A stretch of DNA of 64,000 nucleotides, from the NCBI GenBank assembly GCA_028710605.1, contig JAQTTU010000008.1, forward strand, positions 28,409-92,408, read 5' to 3'. The notes under the pieces were generated by a model. That model saw only the letters and a program-made list of their open reading frames with translations. It was not told the DNA's origin and did not search any database. A program made the translations under genes and the position numbers. Shown one piece after another: positions 54,742 to 64,000 of this stretch (position 1 is its first letter; each line of letters begins with the position of its first letter). The stretch comes from Sideroxydans sp. GTDB lineage: Bacteria > Pseudomonadota > Gammaproteobacteria > Burkholderiales > Gallionellaceae.

Positions 54742-54873
54742 ATGTTGACGGAAAATACCAACATGTCTGAGTTGAAACTCGATGCCGGAAAGCTGACTTT
54801 CGCTAAGGACGGTAGCGTGCCAGTAGGGTCATCCGTTCCTGCCCGTACTATATATGCATATGAGGAACAATAA
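54742..54873 (+). CDS. Possible 43-aa small protein
   Basis: ATG 54742 is preceded by GAGGTG at good spacing. The frame reads MLTENTNMSELKLDAGKLTF and ends PARTIYAYEEQ before TAA. No homology is recognised and the frame is short, so this is a candidate only. Confidence 0.3.
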   Translation: MLTENTNMSELKLDAGKLTFAKDGSVPVGSSVPARTIYAYEEQ

Positions 54874-54936
54874 AAACGGGGGCTTCAATGAATCAATTGC
54901 TTACCGAAAATATGCATTCCACACTATTTTAATAGT

Positions 54937-54954
54937 ACAGACCGGTGGGTCTGT
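54937..54954. promoter_or_regulatory. Palindromic operator upstream of the LysE pseudogene
   Basis: ACAGACCGGTGGGTCTGT has perfect 7-bp arms around GGTG, a layout typical of TetR-family operators. It lies 35 bp before the pseudogene start. No TetR gene is in the window. Confidence 0.4.
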
Positions 54955-54988
54955 CAAATAACTGTTGGGTCTATTCAAGGTTGCTGCA

Positions 54989-55772
54989 ATGACTGATCTC
55001 TTTCCGCCATTGCTACTGTTTTCAGCATTCCTTCTTGCGAGCTTCGTCCTCACCGTCACGCTTGGGTCTGGTGTGCTTTACATTGTTACGCGCAGCCTAT
55101 TGATCCGGCCAAGTGAAGTTTGAAGTATGAGAACCAACCCCCCTCCAACTCCCCCTTGTCAGGGGGAGAGCAGAGGCCGCTCCTCCCCTGATAAGGGGAG
55201 GCTGGGAGGGGTTTGGGGGTAATGATCTTCTGAGTTCAAACATCATCTGGCCGGATCAATAGTTCAGGGGGGCGATCCGGGTTGGTGTCGGTGGCCGAGG
55301 TTGCTCTTGGCAACCTCGGCAACGCGTTTGCTGCTTCAGTTGGTCTTGTCGCCTTGTTCGCGGTTTTGTAACTTGCTTTCACCGTGGTCAAGTATGCCGG
55401 CGCGCTCTACCTCGTGTACCTCGGCGTGCAAATGCTCCGTTCCTCCCCCGTCAAGAATTCAGCCGCCGTTCCCGCCGCTACGCTACTTAAGCGCGTCTTT
55501 CGTGACGGTTTCGTTGTCGTTCTGCTCAATCCCAAGACTACGGTTTTCTTTGCTGCTTTTCTGCCGCAGTTCCTGAACCCCAATGCTCCGCCCATGTTTC
55601 AAAGCATGGCGCTATCGCCGCAGTACCCGACAGCGCTTACGCTTTTGCCGCTGATGTTGCCACGCCAGCGTAGCGTGGCAGCGTTATTCGCCGCATTGGT
55701 TGGCATCTCGGCAGAGGCGTATTCATCGGTCTTAGCATATTCACTGCGCTGGCAGGGGTGCGCGGTGCCAAA
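54989..55772 (+). pseudogene. LysE/RhtB-type amino-acid exporter, disrupted
   Basis: The start (MTDLFPPLLLFSAFLLASFV, then GVLYIVTRSL) and the later part (EVALGNLGNAFAASVGLVAL, FTVVKYAGALYLVYLGVQML, LLNPKTTVFFAAFLPQF) together make a LysE-family exporter. After ...TRSL a 160-bp element is inserted (55100-55259). Further damage is seen: a frame change just after the insert, a TAA at about 55370 between AVL and LAFTVV, and a frame change near the end. The family's GPD motif is already lost in the N-terminus (LGSGV). Confidence 0.8.
55100..55259. mobile_element. 160-bp MITE-like element with TA target duplication
   Basis: Terminal inverted repeats of about 25 bp start TTGATCCGGCCAAGTGAAGT and, on the other strand, TTGATCCGGCCAGATGATGT. 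The element is flanked by TA on both sides (55098-55099, 55260-55261), the duplication made by IS630/Tc1-mariner transposases. Its interior is a copy of the GGGGGAG/CTCCCCCT palindrome seen at 15495 and 45789. It carries no gene. Confidence 0.85.
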
Positions 55773-55955
55773 TAGACCCAATCTATCATTCCACCGGGCC
55801 TTGCGCATAAAGCCGCGCAAGGCCGGTGAATACAAACGTTGAATGACCAGTCTCTGAAAGTGGCGATGTTCGCTTCGGGTCGAAAGCGGAAGTGTGGATT
55901 CTCATTTCTAAAACATCTATACGATTTGAAATGAGCTGGGCGTAGTTGGCCGTTA

Positions 55956-56375
55956 CTAACCGCGCGTGTTGGATTGCGTAGCGAATTGCGTCAGATCGAC
56001 CAGCGGCGCGGGATGCCAGCCGGGTTTTCGGTGTTCGGCCACGACGTTGGTGAAGATGCCGCCGCGCACGTAGAACTTGGCGGTGAGGCGCATGAAGCGC
56101 GGCTGGGTGGCAGCCACCAGATCGTCCAGCACGCGGTTGGTTACGTCCTCGTGGAAATGTCCTTCGTTGCGAAATCCCCAGATGTACAGTTTCAAACTCT
56201 TCAACTCCACGCATTTCTCGTCGGCGATGTAATCCAGAATCAGGGTGGCGAAATCAGGCTGGCCGGTTTTCGGGCACAGGCAAGTGAATTCTGGGATCTC
56301 CATGTGGATGTGGTAATCACGCTTTGGTTGCGGGTTGGCGAAGGTTTCCAGCGTCTTGCTCGGTTGCGTGGTCAT
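55956..56375 (-). CDS. queF: NADPH-dependent 7-cyano-7-deazaguanine reductase QueF
   Basis: Reduces preQ0 to preQ1 in queuosine tRNA modification. A 139-aa short-type (unimodular) QueF with the active-site Cys34 and Asp41 in [11 protein letters not shown], the substrate motif [11 protein letters not shown], and the NADPH region [17 protein letters not shown] 56375 ([12 protein letters not shown]) fits the family; ATG 56390 is five codons upstream. It is divergent from smc. Confidence 0.93.
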   Translation of the reverse strand: MTTQPSKTLETFANPQPKRDYHIHMEIPEFTCLCPKTGQPDFATLILDYIADEKCVELKSLKLYIWGFRNEGHFHEDVTNRVLDDLVAATQPRFMRLTAKFYVRGGIFTNVVAEHRKPGWHPAPLVDLTQFATQSNTRG

Positions 56376-56435
56376 TTGGTGGGGGTTCATGCTTGGGTTA
56401 GAATGCGGCGCATTATATCGCCAGCCTGAATCAAA

Positions 56436-59400
56436 TTGCGCCTCGCCCATATCAAGTTAGCCGGTTTCAAGTCCTTCGTTGATCCCACGCATATCTCGCT
56501 GCCCGGGCAGCTGGTGGGCATCGTCGGCCCCAACGGCTGCGGCAAATCCAATGTGATCGACGCGTTGCGCTGGGTGCTGGGCGAGTCGCGCGCCTCGGCC
56601 TTGCGCGGCGAATCCATGCAGGATGTGATCTTCAACGGTTCAGGCAACCGCAAGCCGGTGTCGCGCGCCAGCGTGGAACTGGTGTTCGATAACACACTGG
56701 GCAAAGTCGGCGGACAGTGGGCGAGCTACGCCGAAATCTCCATCAAGCGCGTGCTGCAACGCAACGGCGATTCCAATTACTTCATCAACAACCAGAACGT
56801 GCGGCGCAAGGACATCACCGATATTTTCCTCGGCACGGGTGTCGGCGCGCGCGCCTACGCCATCATCGAACAGGGCATGATCTCGCGCATCATCGAGGCC
56901 AAGCCGGAAGAATTGAGGGTGTTCCTCGAAGAAGCGGCGGGCGTTTCAAAATACCGCGACCGTCGCCGCGAGACCGAATTGCGGCTGGGCGATACCCGCG
57001 ACAATCTGTTGCGCGTCTCAGATATTCTGCAAGAACTCGATAAGCAATTGACACATCTGGGTGAGCAGGCCGAGGTGGCCAAGGTTTACCGCGAACTGGA
57101 AAGCAAACGCGACACCACGCAGAAAATGTTGTGGCTGGTGAACAAACAGGAAGCCGAGACGCGCCGCATCCGCTTTGCGCAGCAAGCCGAAAAGACCAGG
57201 AATGAACTGGAAGCTGAAATCGCCAAGTTGCGCGAAGTGGAAAGCAAGCTGGAAGGCGCGCGCAGCGAGCATTTTGCTTTGTCCGATGCGTTGCATGCCA
57301 AGCAGGGCGACTTGTATGCGAGCAACGCTGAAGTGGCCAGGCTGGAGCAGCAGATCAGTTTCCTGACCGAGCAACGCAATCGCTTGGCGCAACAGATTCA
57401 AAACGGCGAACGTCAGATTGCGCAACAGCAAGCGCAGTTGCAAGGATTGGGTACGTTGCAAACGCATTGGCAGCAACAACAGCAGGATGCTGCCGTGCGC
57501 GTGGCGGTGTGCGAGGAACGTGCAGAAACGGAAGCGGAGCAGTTGCCGCAAGCCGAAGAGGCGACGCGTCTGGCGCAGGAAAAATACAACGCTGTGCAAC
57601 GCGAACAGTTGCTGATCCAGCAGCAATTGCAGTTGGCGGAGACACAACGCGGGCACATTCAGGGCAATGTGCAGCAACTGGATAGCCGCCGTTCGCGCTT
57701 GATGTTGGAACGCGACAATTTGCCCAAAGCGGATGAGTTGGGGCTGGAAACCGCGCAGCAACAATTGGCCGAGTTGCAAATGCAGCATGAAGAGCAGCAA
57801 CAGCAGTTGGCGCAATTGCAGGAGCAGTTGCCGCAGGCCGACGCAGCGCGGCGCGATGCGCGCAATGCGGCGCAGGAACTGGAGCGGCAATTGGCGCAGA
57901 CCGAGGCGCGCCTCAATGCGCTGAAGCAATTGCAAGCGCAGCTCGACAACGACAAGAATCTGAAGGCGTGGCTGGTGCGGCATCAGTTGGATAGCGCGCC
58001 GCGCTTGTGGCAATCCATCCGCATCGAACAAGGCTGGGAAGACGCGCTGGAGGCGGTATTGCGCGAGCGCATCAACGCGCTTTCGTTGTTGCGTCTGGAA
58101 GATACGGCAAGCTGGAGTGATGCGCCGCCGGGAAAATTGGCAGTATATGCAGCGGATGGTTCGCGCAGTGCTGCTGTGGCCGGCATTGCCGGACTGACAC
58201 CGCTGGCGAAATATGTAAGTAGCCACGATGTGCAGGCGGCGGCAGTGGTGGAGGATTGGTTGGTTGGCGTGTATGCTGTGGCGCATCTGGATGAAGCATT
58301 GCAGTTGCGCGGCAGTCTGTCGGCCGGGGCGTGGTTGGTGACACCGCAAGGCCACTTGGTCGGGGCGCACAGTGTGTTGTTTCATGCGCCTGATAGTCAG
58401 GTCCACGGCATTCTGGCGCGGCAGCGCGAGATCGAGCAATTGCAGCAGGACATGCTGCAACGCGCCGATGCTGTGGAACAAGGCAAGTTGAGCGTGGCGC
58501 AGGCAGAAGAGTTCTATCACGGCATCGAAGCCCGAATCGGTCCGTTGCGCAGCGGCAATTCCGAATCGCAGCAGCGCCAGCATCAGATCCAATTGCAGAT
58601 ATTGAAGCTGACGCAAGCCATCGAACGCAGCCAAGAGCGCAGCATGCAGATTGCGCAAGAGTTGGAGGAGCTGTCGGAACGGGTGAATATGGAGCATCGC
58701 CAGTTGGATGAGGTGGCTGAGCGCACGGAGATCCAGCGCGAACAGTTGTCCGTTCAGCAAATCGAGAGCGACCATGCGCGGCATCAGGCAAGTGCGCAGG
58801 AAGCCTCGTTGCGCGAGGTGCGCGAACGCGCGCAAAGAGCGCAGCATGAATTGCAGGAAGCACGATTCTTCGCCAAGACTTGCGCTGACAAGATCGCCGA
58901 CCTTGAGCAGAACATAAGACACAACACCGAAACGCTGGCGCAACTGGAAGAGGCATTGACACACAGCCGTTCCGAGCAAACCAATCTGAGTGATGGTGAT
59001 GCGCAACAGAAATTGCAGGATGTTTTGCAGCAACGTCAAATGCATGAGCAGGTATTGGCGGAAGCGCGCAATACGCTGGAACACGCCACGCTGAACTTGA
59101 ACCGGATGGAACAGGAGCGCATGTCCTGCGAACAGAAGTTGCATCCGCTGCGTGAAAAGGTGAGCGAGATCACGTTGAAGGAGCAGGAAGCGCGGCTGCA
59201 TTTCGAGCAATGGGCGGAGCAACTCGCTGGCGTGGATGAAGCGCCGCTGCTGCCGTTGATTGAAGGGGCAAAAGCGGGCGGCTTGCAGAACGAATTGACG
59301 CGTTTGAGCAATGAGATCATTGCGCTGGGCGCAGTGAATCTGGCCGCGCTGGAAGAGTTGCAAACAGCGCAGGAACGCAAATCTTATCTGGATGCACAGG

Positions 59401-59969
59401 CGAAAGATTTGAACGAGGCGATCGAGACTTTGGAAGATGCGATCCGCCGTATCGACAAGGAATCGCGCGACTTGTTAATGGCGACTTATGAGGAAGTGAA
59501 CCGCCATCTGTCCGAGTTGTTTCCGGTGTTGTTCGGCGGCGGCGATGCGTGTTTGGTGCTGACCGGCGAAGAAATCCTGGATAGCGGGGTGCAGGTGATG
59601 GCACATCCGCCGGGTAAAAAGAATGCTTCCATTCACCTGCTGTCCGGCGGCGAAAAAGCGCTCACCGCCATTGCGCTGGTGTTTTCCTTGTTTCAGCTCA
59701 ATCCCGCGCCGTTCTGCGTGCTGGACGAGGTGGATGCTCCGCTGGACGACACCAATACCGAACGCCTGTGCAAGTTGATCCAGAAAATGTCGGACAAGAC
59801 GCAGTTCGTTTACATCAGCCACAACAAGATCACCATGGAAATGGCGCACCAACTGATAGGCGTGACCATGCAGGAGCGCGGTGTCTCGAAAGTGGTGTCG
59901 GTGGATATTGAGGAAGCTTTGCGGCTACGGGAAGACAGCGGCGACACAGTCGCCGCCACTGTTGTATGA
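56436..59969 (+). CDS. smc: Chromosome segregation protein SMC
   Basis: A 1177-aa ATPase for chromosome compaction. Walker A is [17 protein letters not shown] near the N-terminus, and the signature [19 protein letters not shown] and Walker [13 protein letters not shown] are at the C-terminus. Two very long Gln/Glu/Arg-rich coiled coils flank a hinge (about 500-650). The start is TTG 56436 ([14 protein letters not shown]), as the conserved N-terminus begins there. No ScpA/ScpB genes are nearby. Confidence 0.95.
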   Translation: MRLAHIKLAGFKSFVDPTHISLPGQLVGIVGPNGCGKSNVIDALRWVLGESRASALRGESMQDVIFNGSGNRKPVSRASVELVFDNTLGKVGGQWASYAEISIKRVLQRNGDSNYFINNQNVRRKDITDIFLGTGVGARAYAIIEQGMISRIIEAKPEELRVFLEEAAGVSKYRDRRRETELRLGDTRDNLLRVSDILQELDKQLTHLGEQAEVAKVYRELESKRDTTQKMLWLVNKQEAETRRIRFAQQAEKTRNELEAEIAKLREVESKLEGARSEHFALSDALHAKQGDLYASNAEVARLEQQISFLTEQRNRLAQQIQNGERQIAQQQAQLQGLGTLQTHWQQQQQDAAVRVAVCEERAETEAEQLPQAEEATRLAQEKYNAVQREQLLIQQQLQLAETQRGHIQGNVQQLDSRRSRLMLERDNLPKADELGLETAQQQLAELQMQHEEQQQQLAQLQEQLPQADAARRDARNAAQELERQLAQTEARLNALKQLQAQLDNDKNLKAWLVRHQLDSAPRLWQSIRIEQGWEDALEAVLRERINALSLLRLEDTASWSDAPPGKLAVYAADGSRSAAVAGIAGLTPLAKYVSSHDVQAAAVVEDWLVGVYAVAHLDEALQLRGSLSAGAWLVTPQGHLVGAHSVLFHAPDSQVHGILARQREIEQLQQDMLQRADAVEQGKLSVAQAEEFYHGIEARIGPLRSGNSESQQRQHQIQLQILKLTQAIERSQERSMQIAQELEELSERVNMEHRQLDEVAERTEIQREQLSVQQIESDHARHQASAQEASLREVRERAQRAQHELQEARFFAKTCADKIADLEQNIRHNTETLAQLEEALTHSRSEQTNLSDGDAQQKLQDVLQQRQMHEQVLAEARNTLEHATLNLNRMEQERMSCEQKLHPLREKVSEITLKEQEARLHFEQWAEQLAGVDEAPLLPLIEGAKAGGLQNELTRLSNEIIALGAVNLAALEELQTAQERKSYLDAQAKDLNEAIETLEDAIRRIDKESRDLLMATYEEVNRHLSELFPVLFGGGDACLVLTGEEILDSGVQVMAHPPGKKNASIHLLSGGEKALTAIALVFSLFQLNPAPFCVLDEVDAPLDDTNTERLCKLIQKMSDKTQFVYISHNKITMEMAHQLIGVTMQERGVSKVVSVDIEEALRLREDSGDTVAATVV

Positions 59970-59970
59970 A

Positions 59971-60426
59971 TTAATTGCAGTAGGTGCGGATGTTTTTGCG
60001 AACTTCATTTATTTGCTGTTCGCGGGCAGCGTCGTCAAGATAAGTTTTTTCGCCTTTTTCATCGTAAGTCACGATACGCATACCTTCCTCCAGCAGGCGC
60101 AAATTTTGTTGTGAGGCCGTGCAGTTTTGTTTTTTTACGGCCACCTCGGCATCTTGCTGGGCTTTCTTTGCCGCAGCTTCTTCTTTCGTTTGTTTTGATT
60201 TTTTCAGCTCGGCTTCGCGCTCCGCAATACTTTTTGGGGAAAAGGTGGCGGGAGCTTCTGTCTGCCCTTTACCGGCGATGTTTCTGACAGACTCGGCTTT
60301 GACATTTTCAGGGGGCGGGGCATCTGAATAATGGACTTTTCCGTCCGCATCCACCCATTTGTTGAGTCCGGCATGGGCTGTCAGGCTGAATGCGAACAGT
60401 GCAATAACCGAGAAGTAACGTTTCAT
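59971..60426 (-). CDS. DUF4124-domain secreted protein
   Basis: A 151-aa protein with a signal peptide (VIALFAFSLTAHA) and an N-terminal DUF4124 domain (LNKWVDADGKVHYSDAPPPE). A Lys/Glu/Ala-rich helix (about 70-100) and a C-terminal Cys pair (KQNCTASQQN, RTYCN) follow. Common in betaproteobacterial envelopes, function unknown. It converges with smc with one base between the stops. Confidence 0.85.
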   Translation of the reverse strand: MKRYFSVIALFAFSLTAHAGLNKWVDADGKVHYSDAPPPENVKAESVRNIAGKGQTEAPATFSPKSIAEREAELKKSKQTKEEAAAKKAQQDAEVAVKKQNCTASQQNLRLLEEGMRIVTYDEKGEKTYLDDAAREQQINEVRKNIRTYCN

Positions 60427-60566
60427 GGAATGTCCTTTAAATAATATTTACTTAAAACTACCTATTATTTTATGGCGCGTCAATTTATCATTAGCGATGT
60501 TTTGATCGCGTCAGCGCTATTTCAGTTTTTTCAAGCGTGGCGGGCCAGTTGTCCAACGGGGGGGAG

Positions 60567-61241
60567 ATGTCACAAGTTAAGACGCAGGTGAGCAACAAGC
60601 AAGATTTCTTGCAGGTTGAGAACAATCAAGAACCCGTGCTCAAACTTTTCCGCACCTATTTCCGCTCGCACCTGACGACCGGGAAGCTGTTCGATGATTT
60701 TCCCGATTTCTTTCTGGTCAAGCCGATTATTCTGAAAGACCCCGATCTGGTGTCGCGTGCGTCCGACAAGCTGATTCTGGATGATTGTGTGCAGCGTGCG
60801 CAGGCGCGCAAAGGTTTTGTTGGTGTAAGCAAGTGGCGCAATCCCAAGTTGAATTATTACTGGCTGGAGCTGACGGTTTTTCCGTATATGCTGGGCGATG
60901 AAGTGACGCAGAATAACCAGGGCGAATTTTTCTATGTGTTGGGGAATTTTATCGAGTACACCAGGCAGCATCCCAAGCTGTACGGTGATCTGACCGCCGA
61001 GATTGATTCGGACAAGGATCTGGCGCTGATGCTGGCACAGATCAACAAGCGCAGCGAAAAAATTCAGGAGCTGCTGCCTTATTATTCACTTGATATGCTG
61101 GCGAATTTCAATCCCGGCTGGCCTGTGGGCGAAGTCAATAAGTTGCTGCAATCTCTCAGGGGTAGCGATCAAAGTTGGTGCGATTTGTTTTTTGAGCACA
61201 TTATTTATGTGATGGGGCAAAAGCATCAAGGGGATGCGTGA
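60567..61241 (+). CDS. Conserved-looking hypothetical protein of 224 aa
   Basis: I do not recognise this soluble, mostly helical protein. It has aromatic-rich segments (KLFRTYFRSHLTTGKLFDDF, LNYYWLELTVFPYM) and a C-terminal NPGWPVGEVNKLLQSLRG. ATG 60567 follows a run of eight Gs that may act as ribosome binding site; GTG 60537 is an alternative in the same frame. It lies 70 bp before guaB on the same strand. Confidence 0.7.
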   Translation: MSQVKTQVSNKQDFLQVENNQEPVLKLFRTYFRSHLTTGKLFDDFPDFFLVKPIILKDPDLVSRASDKLILDDCVQRAQARKGFVGVSKWRNPKLNYYWLELTVFPYMLGDEVTQNNQGEFFYVLGNFIEYTRQHPKLYGDLTAEIDSDKDLALMLAQINKRSEKIQELLPYYSLDMLANFNPGWPVGEVNKLLQSLRGSDQSWCDLFFEHIIYVMGQKHQGDA

Positions 61242-61279
61242 TTGATGCAGAAGCATAGGCGAGCGGGGCACAAGTTTTG

Positions 61280-61285
61280 ATATAA
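61280..61285 (+). promoter_or_regulatory. Candidate -10 element for guaB
   Basis: TATAAT preceded by TTTTGA lies 27 bp before ATG 61312. A good -35 is not evident. Confidence 0.4.
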
Positions 61286-61311
61286 TGCGCGCTTTGCAGA
61301 GGAAGGTTCCC

Positions 61312-62772
61312 ATGCGTATCATTCAAAAAGCTCTCACCTTCGACGATGTGCTGTTGCTCCCGGCGCATTCAAATATTCTTCCGCGCGATGTCAGTCTGCG
61401 CACACAACTCTCACGAAATATCACGCTGAATATCCCGCTGCTGTCTGCGGCGATGGATACCGTCACCGAAGCGCGCCTGGCGATTGCCTTGGCGCAAGAG
61501 GGTGGCATCGGCATCGTGCACAAGAACATGACCGCCAAAGAGCAGGCGGCGCAAGTCGCCAAGGTCAAGCGTTTCGAGAGCGGTGTGGTGAAAGATCCCA
61601 TCACCATTGCGCCGAACATGACGGTGCGCGATGTGCTTAACCTGACCCGCCAACACAGAATTTCCGGCTTGCCGGTCGTGCAGGGCAAACAAGTGGTCGG
61701 TATCGTAACCAATCGCGACCTGCGTTTCGAGAACAATCTCGATCAGTCCATCACCAACATCATGACGCCGCTCGAGCGCCTGATTGTCGTCAAGGAAAGT
61801 TCCAGTCGCGATGAAGCGCGCAATCTGATGCACAAGCACCGTATCGAACGCGTGTTGGTGGTGAATGATGCCTTCGAATTGTGCGGACTCATTACGGTAA
61901 AAGACATCCTGAAATCCAGCGAACATCCTTTGGCTTGCAAGGACGAGATGGGGCGCTTGCGCGTAGGGGCAGCAGTCGGTGTGGGCGAAGGAACGGAAGA
62001 GCGCGTGGCATTGCTGGTCGAAGCCGGAGTGGATGTGCTGGTGGTTGACACAGCGCACGGCCATTCGCAAGGCGTGTTGAGTCGCGTGCAGTGGGTCAAG
62101 AAAAATTTCCCGAAAGTCGATGTGATCGGCGGCAACATTGCTACTGCCGCTGCGGCCAAAGCCTTGGTCGATCACGGTGCGGATGCGGTCAAAGTCGGTA
62201 TCGGCCCCGGTTCAATTTGCACCACACGCATGGTTGCCGGTGTCGGCGTGCCGCAGATTACAGCCATCCAGAATGTGGCTGATGCGCTGGCAGGTACTGA
62301 TGTGCCGCTGATCGCCGATGGCGGCGTGCGTTTCTCGGGCGATATTTCCAAGGCTATTTCCGCCGGTGCGCATACCGTGATGCTGGGCGGACTGTTCGCT
62401 GGCACTGAAGAAGCGCCGGGCGAGATCGAGTTGTATCAAGGCCGTTCCTACAAGTCCTATCGCGGTATGGGCAGCTTGGGCGCGATGCAACAGGGATCAA
62501 AAGATCGTTATTTTCAGGAAGCTGAAGGCAACAACGATAAACTGGTTCCAGAAGGTGTTGAGGGACGTGTGCCCTACAAGGGAAGCGTGTTGGCAGTGAT
62601 TCACCAATTGCTCGGCGGCTTGCGCGCCAGCATGGGCTACCTCGGTTGTGCCGACATCGCCACTGTTCATGCGAAAGCGGAATTTGTCGAGATCACCTCG
62701 GCAGGTATTCGCGAGTCGCACGTGCATGATGTGCAGATCACCAAAGAAGCGCCGAACTATCATATCGACTAA
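61312..62772 (+). CDS. guaB: Inosine-5'-monophosphate dehydrogenase
   Basis: Converts IMP to XMP with NAD+, the first committed step to GMP. A 486-aa protein: TIM barrel with two inserted CBS domains (about 95-205), catalytic Cys in [15 protein letters not shown], the substrate loop [14 protein letters not shown] and flap region [23 protein letters not shown] 61312 has AGAGGAA upstream; the longer frame has no support. guaA follows after 107 bp. Confidence 0.96.
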   Translation: MRIIQKALTFDDVLLLPAHSNILPRDVSLRTQLSRNITLNIPLLSAAMDTVTEARLAIALAQEGGIGIVHKNMTAKEQAAQVAKVKRFESGVVKDPITIAPNMTVRDVLNLTRQHRISGLPVVQGKQVVGIVTNRDLRFENNLDQSITNIMTPLERLIVVKESSSRDEARNLMHKHRIERVLVVNDAFELCGLITVKDILKSSEHPLACKDEMGRLRVGAAVGVGEGTEERVALLVEAGVDVLVVDTAHGHSQGVLSRVQWVKKNFPKVDVIGGNIATAAAAKALVDHGADAVKVGIGPGSICTTRMVAGVGVPQITAIQNVADALAGTDVPLIADGGVRFSGDISKAISAGAHTVMLGGLFAGTEEAPGEIELYQGRSYKSYRGMGSLGAMQQGSKDRYFQEAEGNNDKLVPEGVEGRVPYKGSVLAVIHQLLGGLRASMGYLGCADIATVHAKAEFVEITSAGIRESHVHDVQITKEAPNYHID

Positions 62773-62879
62773 TCGGGAAGGGATAAGGGGGAAGAGGGAA
62801 GGGTAAAACCTTCGCATCTTCTCCCTTGAACGCCGTAGGCGTGTTCCCTTCTCCCTTTACCCTTCCTAGACTTCAAACC
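62773..62879. repeat. Purine-rich palindromic repeat between guaB and guaA
   Basis: GGGAAGGGATAAGGGGGAAG, then AGGGAAGGGTAAAACC, is partly complementary to CTTCTCCCTTTACCCTTCC downstream; an inner hairpin GAACGCCGTAGGCGTGTTC lies between. A further family of gap-filling palindromes. Confidence 0.65.
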
Positions 62880-64000
62880 ATGCACAAAAAAATCCTCATC
62901 CTCGATTTCGGTTCCCAGTACACCCAACTGATTGCACGTCGTGTGCGCGAGACGCATGTCTATTGCGAGCTGCATCCGTGGGACATGCCTGAAGCGGATA
63001 TTCGCGCGTTCGCTCCGTCCGGCATTATTCTTTCCGGCGGGCCGAATTCGGTTTATGAAGAAGAAACACCGAAAGCGCCGCAGGTGGTGTTCGATCTGGG
63101 CGTGCCGGTGCTGGGCATTTGCTACGGCATGCAAACCATGGCGGCGCAACTGGGCGGTAAGGTCGAGAGCGGCAAGGTTCGCGAATTCGGTTATGCGGAG
63201 ATCCGTGCGCAGGGCCATTCGAAGTTGTTCGACGGCGTGCAGGACAGAACCAACGCGCAGGGTCACGGTTTGCTCGATGTGTGGATGAGTCACGGCGACA
63301 AGGTGACGGCATTGCCACCGGGCTTTACGGCGATTGCTTCCAATGAAGCCACGCCGTTTGCGGCGATGGCGGATGAGTCGCGCGGTTTTTACGCGGTGCA
63401 ATTCCATCCCGAAGTTACCCATACCTACCAAGGCAAGGCCATCATCGCCCGCTTCGCGCATGACATCTGCGGTTGCGGCAGTGACTGGAACATGCCGGAT
63501 TACATCGCGGAAGCCGTGGAGAAAATCCGCGCGCAAGTGGGCGACGAAGAAGTGATTCTGGGCTTATCCGGCGGCGTGGATTCCTCGGTGGCGGCGGCGC
63601 TGATTCACCGCGCCATCGGCGACAAACTGACTTGCGTGTTTGTGGACAACGGCCTGCTGCGTCTGCACGAAGGTGATCAGGTGATGGAGACCTTCGGCAT
63701 AAATTTGAAGATGAAGGTCGTCCGCGTAGATGCCAGCGGCGAGTTCATGAAACACCTCGCGGGCGTGACAGACCCTGAGCAAAAGCGCAAAGTCATCGGG
63801 CGTGAATTCGTGGAAGTGTTCCAGCGCGAATCGGCCAAACTGAAACAGGCCAAGTGGCTGGCGCAAGGCACGATTTACCCGGATGTGATCGAGTCCGCCG
63901 GAGCCAAGACCAAGAAAGCGCATGCCATCAAATCGCACCACAACGTCGGCGGTTTGCCGGAGTCCATGCACCTCAAACTGCTGGAGCCGTTGCGCGAACT
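62880..64000 (+). CDS. guaA: GMP synthase (glutamine-hydrolysing), 3' end outside window
   Basis: Converts XMP to GMP with glutamine and ATP. The visible 373 residues include the class I amidotransferase domain ([18 protein letters not shown], catalytic Cys in GICYGMQ, His/Glu in [10 protein letters not shown]) and the ATP pyrophosphatase domain with PP-loop [15 protein letters not shown]. The C-terminal dimerisation domain lies beyond the window. ATG 62880 begins [11 protein letters not shown]. It would work directly after GuaB in the same transcript. Confidence 0.96.
   Translation, partial: MHKKILILDFGSQYTQLIARRVRETHVYCELHPWDMPEADIRAFAPSGIILSGGPNSVYEEETPKAPQVVFDLGVPVLGICYGMQTMAAQLGGKVESGKVREFGYAEIRAQGHSKLFDGVQDRTNAQGHGLLDVWMSHGDKVTALPPGFTAIASNEATPFAAMADESRGFYAVQFHPEVTHTYQGKAIIARFAHDICGCGSDWNMPDYIAEAVEKIRAQVGDEEVILGLSGGVDSSVAAALIHRAIGDKLTCVFVDNGLLRLHEGDQVMETFGINLKMKVVRVDASGEFMKHLAGVTDPEQKRKVIGREFVEVFQRESAKLKQAKWLAQGTIYPDVIESAGAKTKKAHAIKSHHNVGGLPESMHLKLLEPLRE

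Larger units (their letters stand above)
54353..54988. other. Gene-poor stretch before the LysE pseudogene
   Basis: It holds one dispersed-repeat core (54673), a possible 43-codon frame (54742-54873) and a palindromic operator (54937-54954). No other gene is supported. Confidence 0.55.

Noticed and set aside
55786..56214. A 142-codon minus-strand frame overlapping queF
   Set aside because: It overlaps queF in another frame, and its extension beyond queF has no motif.
57018..59363. A 781-codon minus-strand frame inside smc
   Set aside because: It is antisense to the SMC coiled coil, whose Gln/Glu-rich codons read as Leu-rich sequence on the other strand.

Overview
The window is about 64 kb of a moderately GC-rich, gene-dense chromosome. 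Its gene set fits a betaproteobacterium of the Nitrosomonadales/Gallionellaceae type: class I FbaB aldolase, ZapE, AcnA, the SHP/DHC haem proteins, a HoxJ-type hydrogen sensor, MASE3 and GGDEF/EAL signalling, QueF and the guaB-guaA pair. This assignment is inferred from protein character only, because no rRNA or tRNA gene is visible.

Layout. 1-900: the 3' part of a small caspase-like protein and its terminator. 1147-10349: a hydrogen/nickel locus with regulatory [NiFe] hydrogenase hoxB-hoxC, nikR, the HoxJ-type PAS kinase, two periplasmic accessory proteins, an outer-membrane protein and a CbiM/Q/O ECF transporter. The system would sense H2, sense nickel and import nickel. 10355-12515: a decayed chromosomal integron with an intI remnant, an attI-like end and three cassettes with attC sites, bracketed by a ~165-bp direct repeat. 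12500-13030: a mosaic of nested palindromic repeats. 13034-21432: fbaB, zapE, small unknowns, an aldo/keto reductase, a FIST protein and a PAS-GGDEF-EAL protein. 21762-22640: two HU-like genes, the second cut off by an IS200-type remnant. 22692-25436: acnA with an in-frame palindrome. 25775-28019: cytochrome b561, SHP and DHC. 28350-34919: DUF898, M48 peptidase, hslO, CPBP protease, a HigA remnant and an FAD oxidoreductase. 35073-45752: a 1393-aa multi-PAS kinase and a TonB receptor / binding protein / kinase / response regulator / HD-GYP group, in which the last receiver is broken by a stop codon. 45939-50885: radA, then a stressosome-like module (GGDEF, RsbT/RsbX-like fusion, RsbR-like, RsbS-like). 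50981-55772: small genes, the Co/Ni exporter dmeF, an ankyrin membrane protein, and a LysE pseudogene split by a 160-bp MITE with TA duplications. 55956-64000: queF, smc, a DUF4124 protein, an unknown gene, guaB and partial guaA.

The most unusual property is the density and variety of small palindromic repeats. At least eight families are present. They fill several gaps inside the hox/nik operon, sit just upstream of start codons, overlap stop codons, nest inside one another, and in three cases lie in frame inside proteins (HoxB, the FAD oxidoreductase and aconitase). One family, with core GCCTATTGACGGGC, has nine core copies here. I know of no description of it, but I could not search.

Limits: everything is read by eye from sequence and translation. 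No alignment or database search was run, and family names without conserved motifs are tentative.
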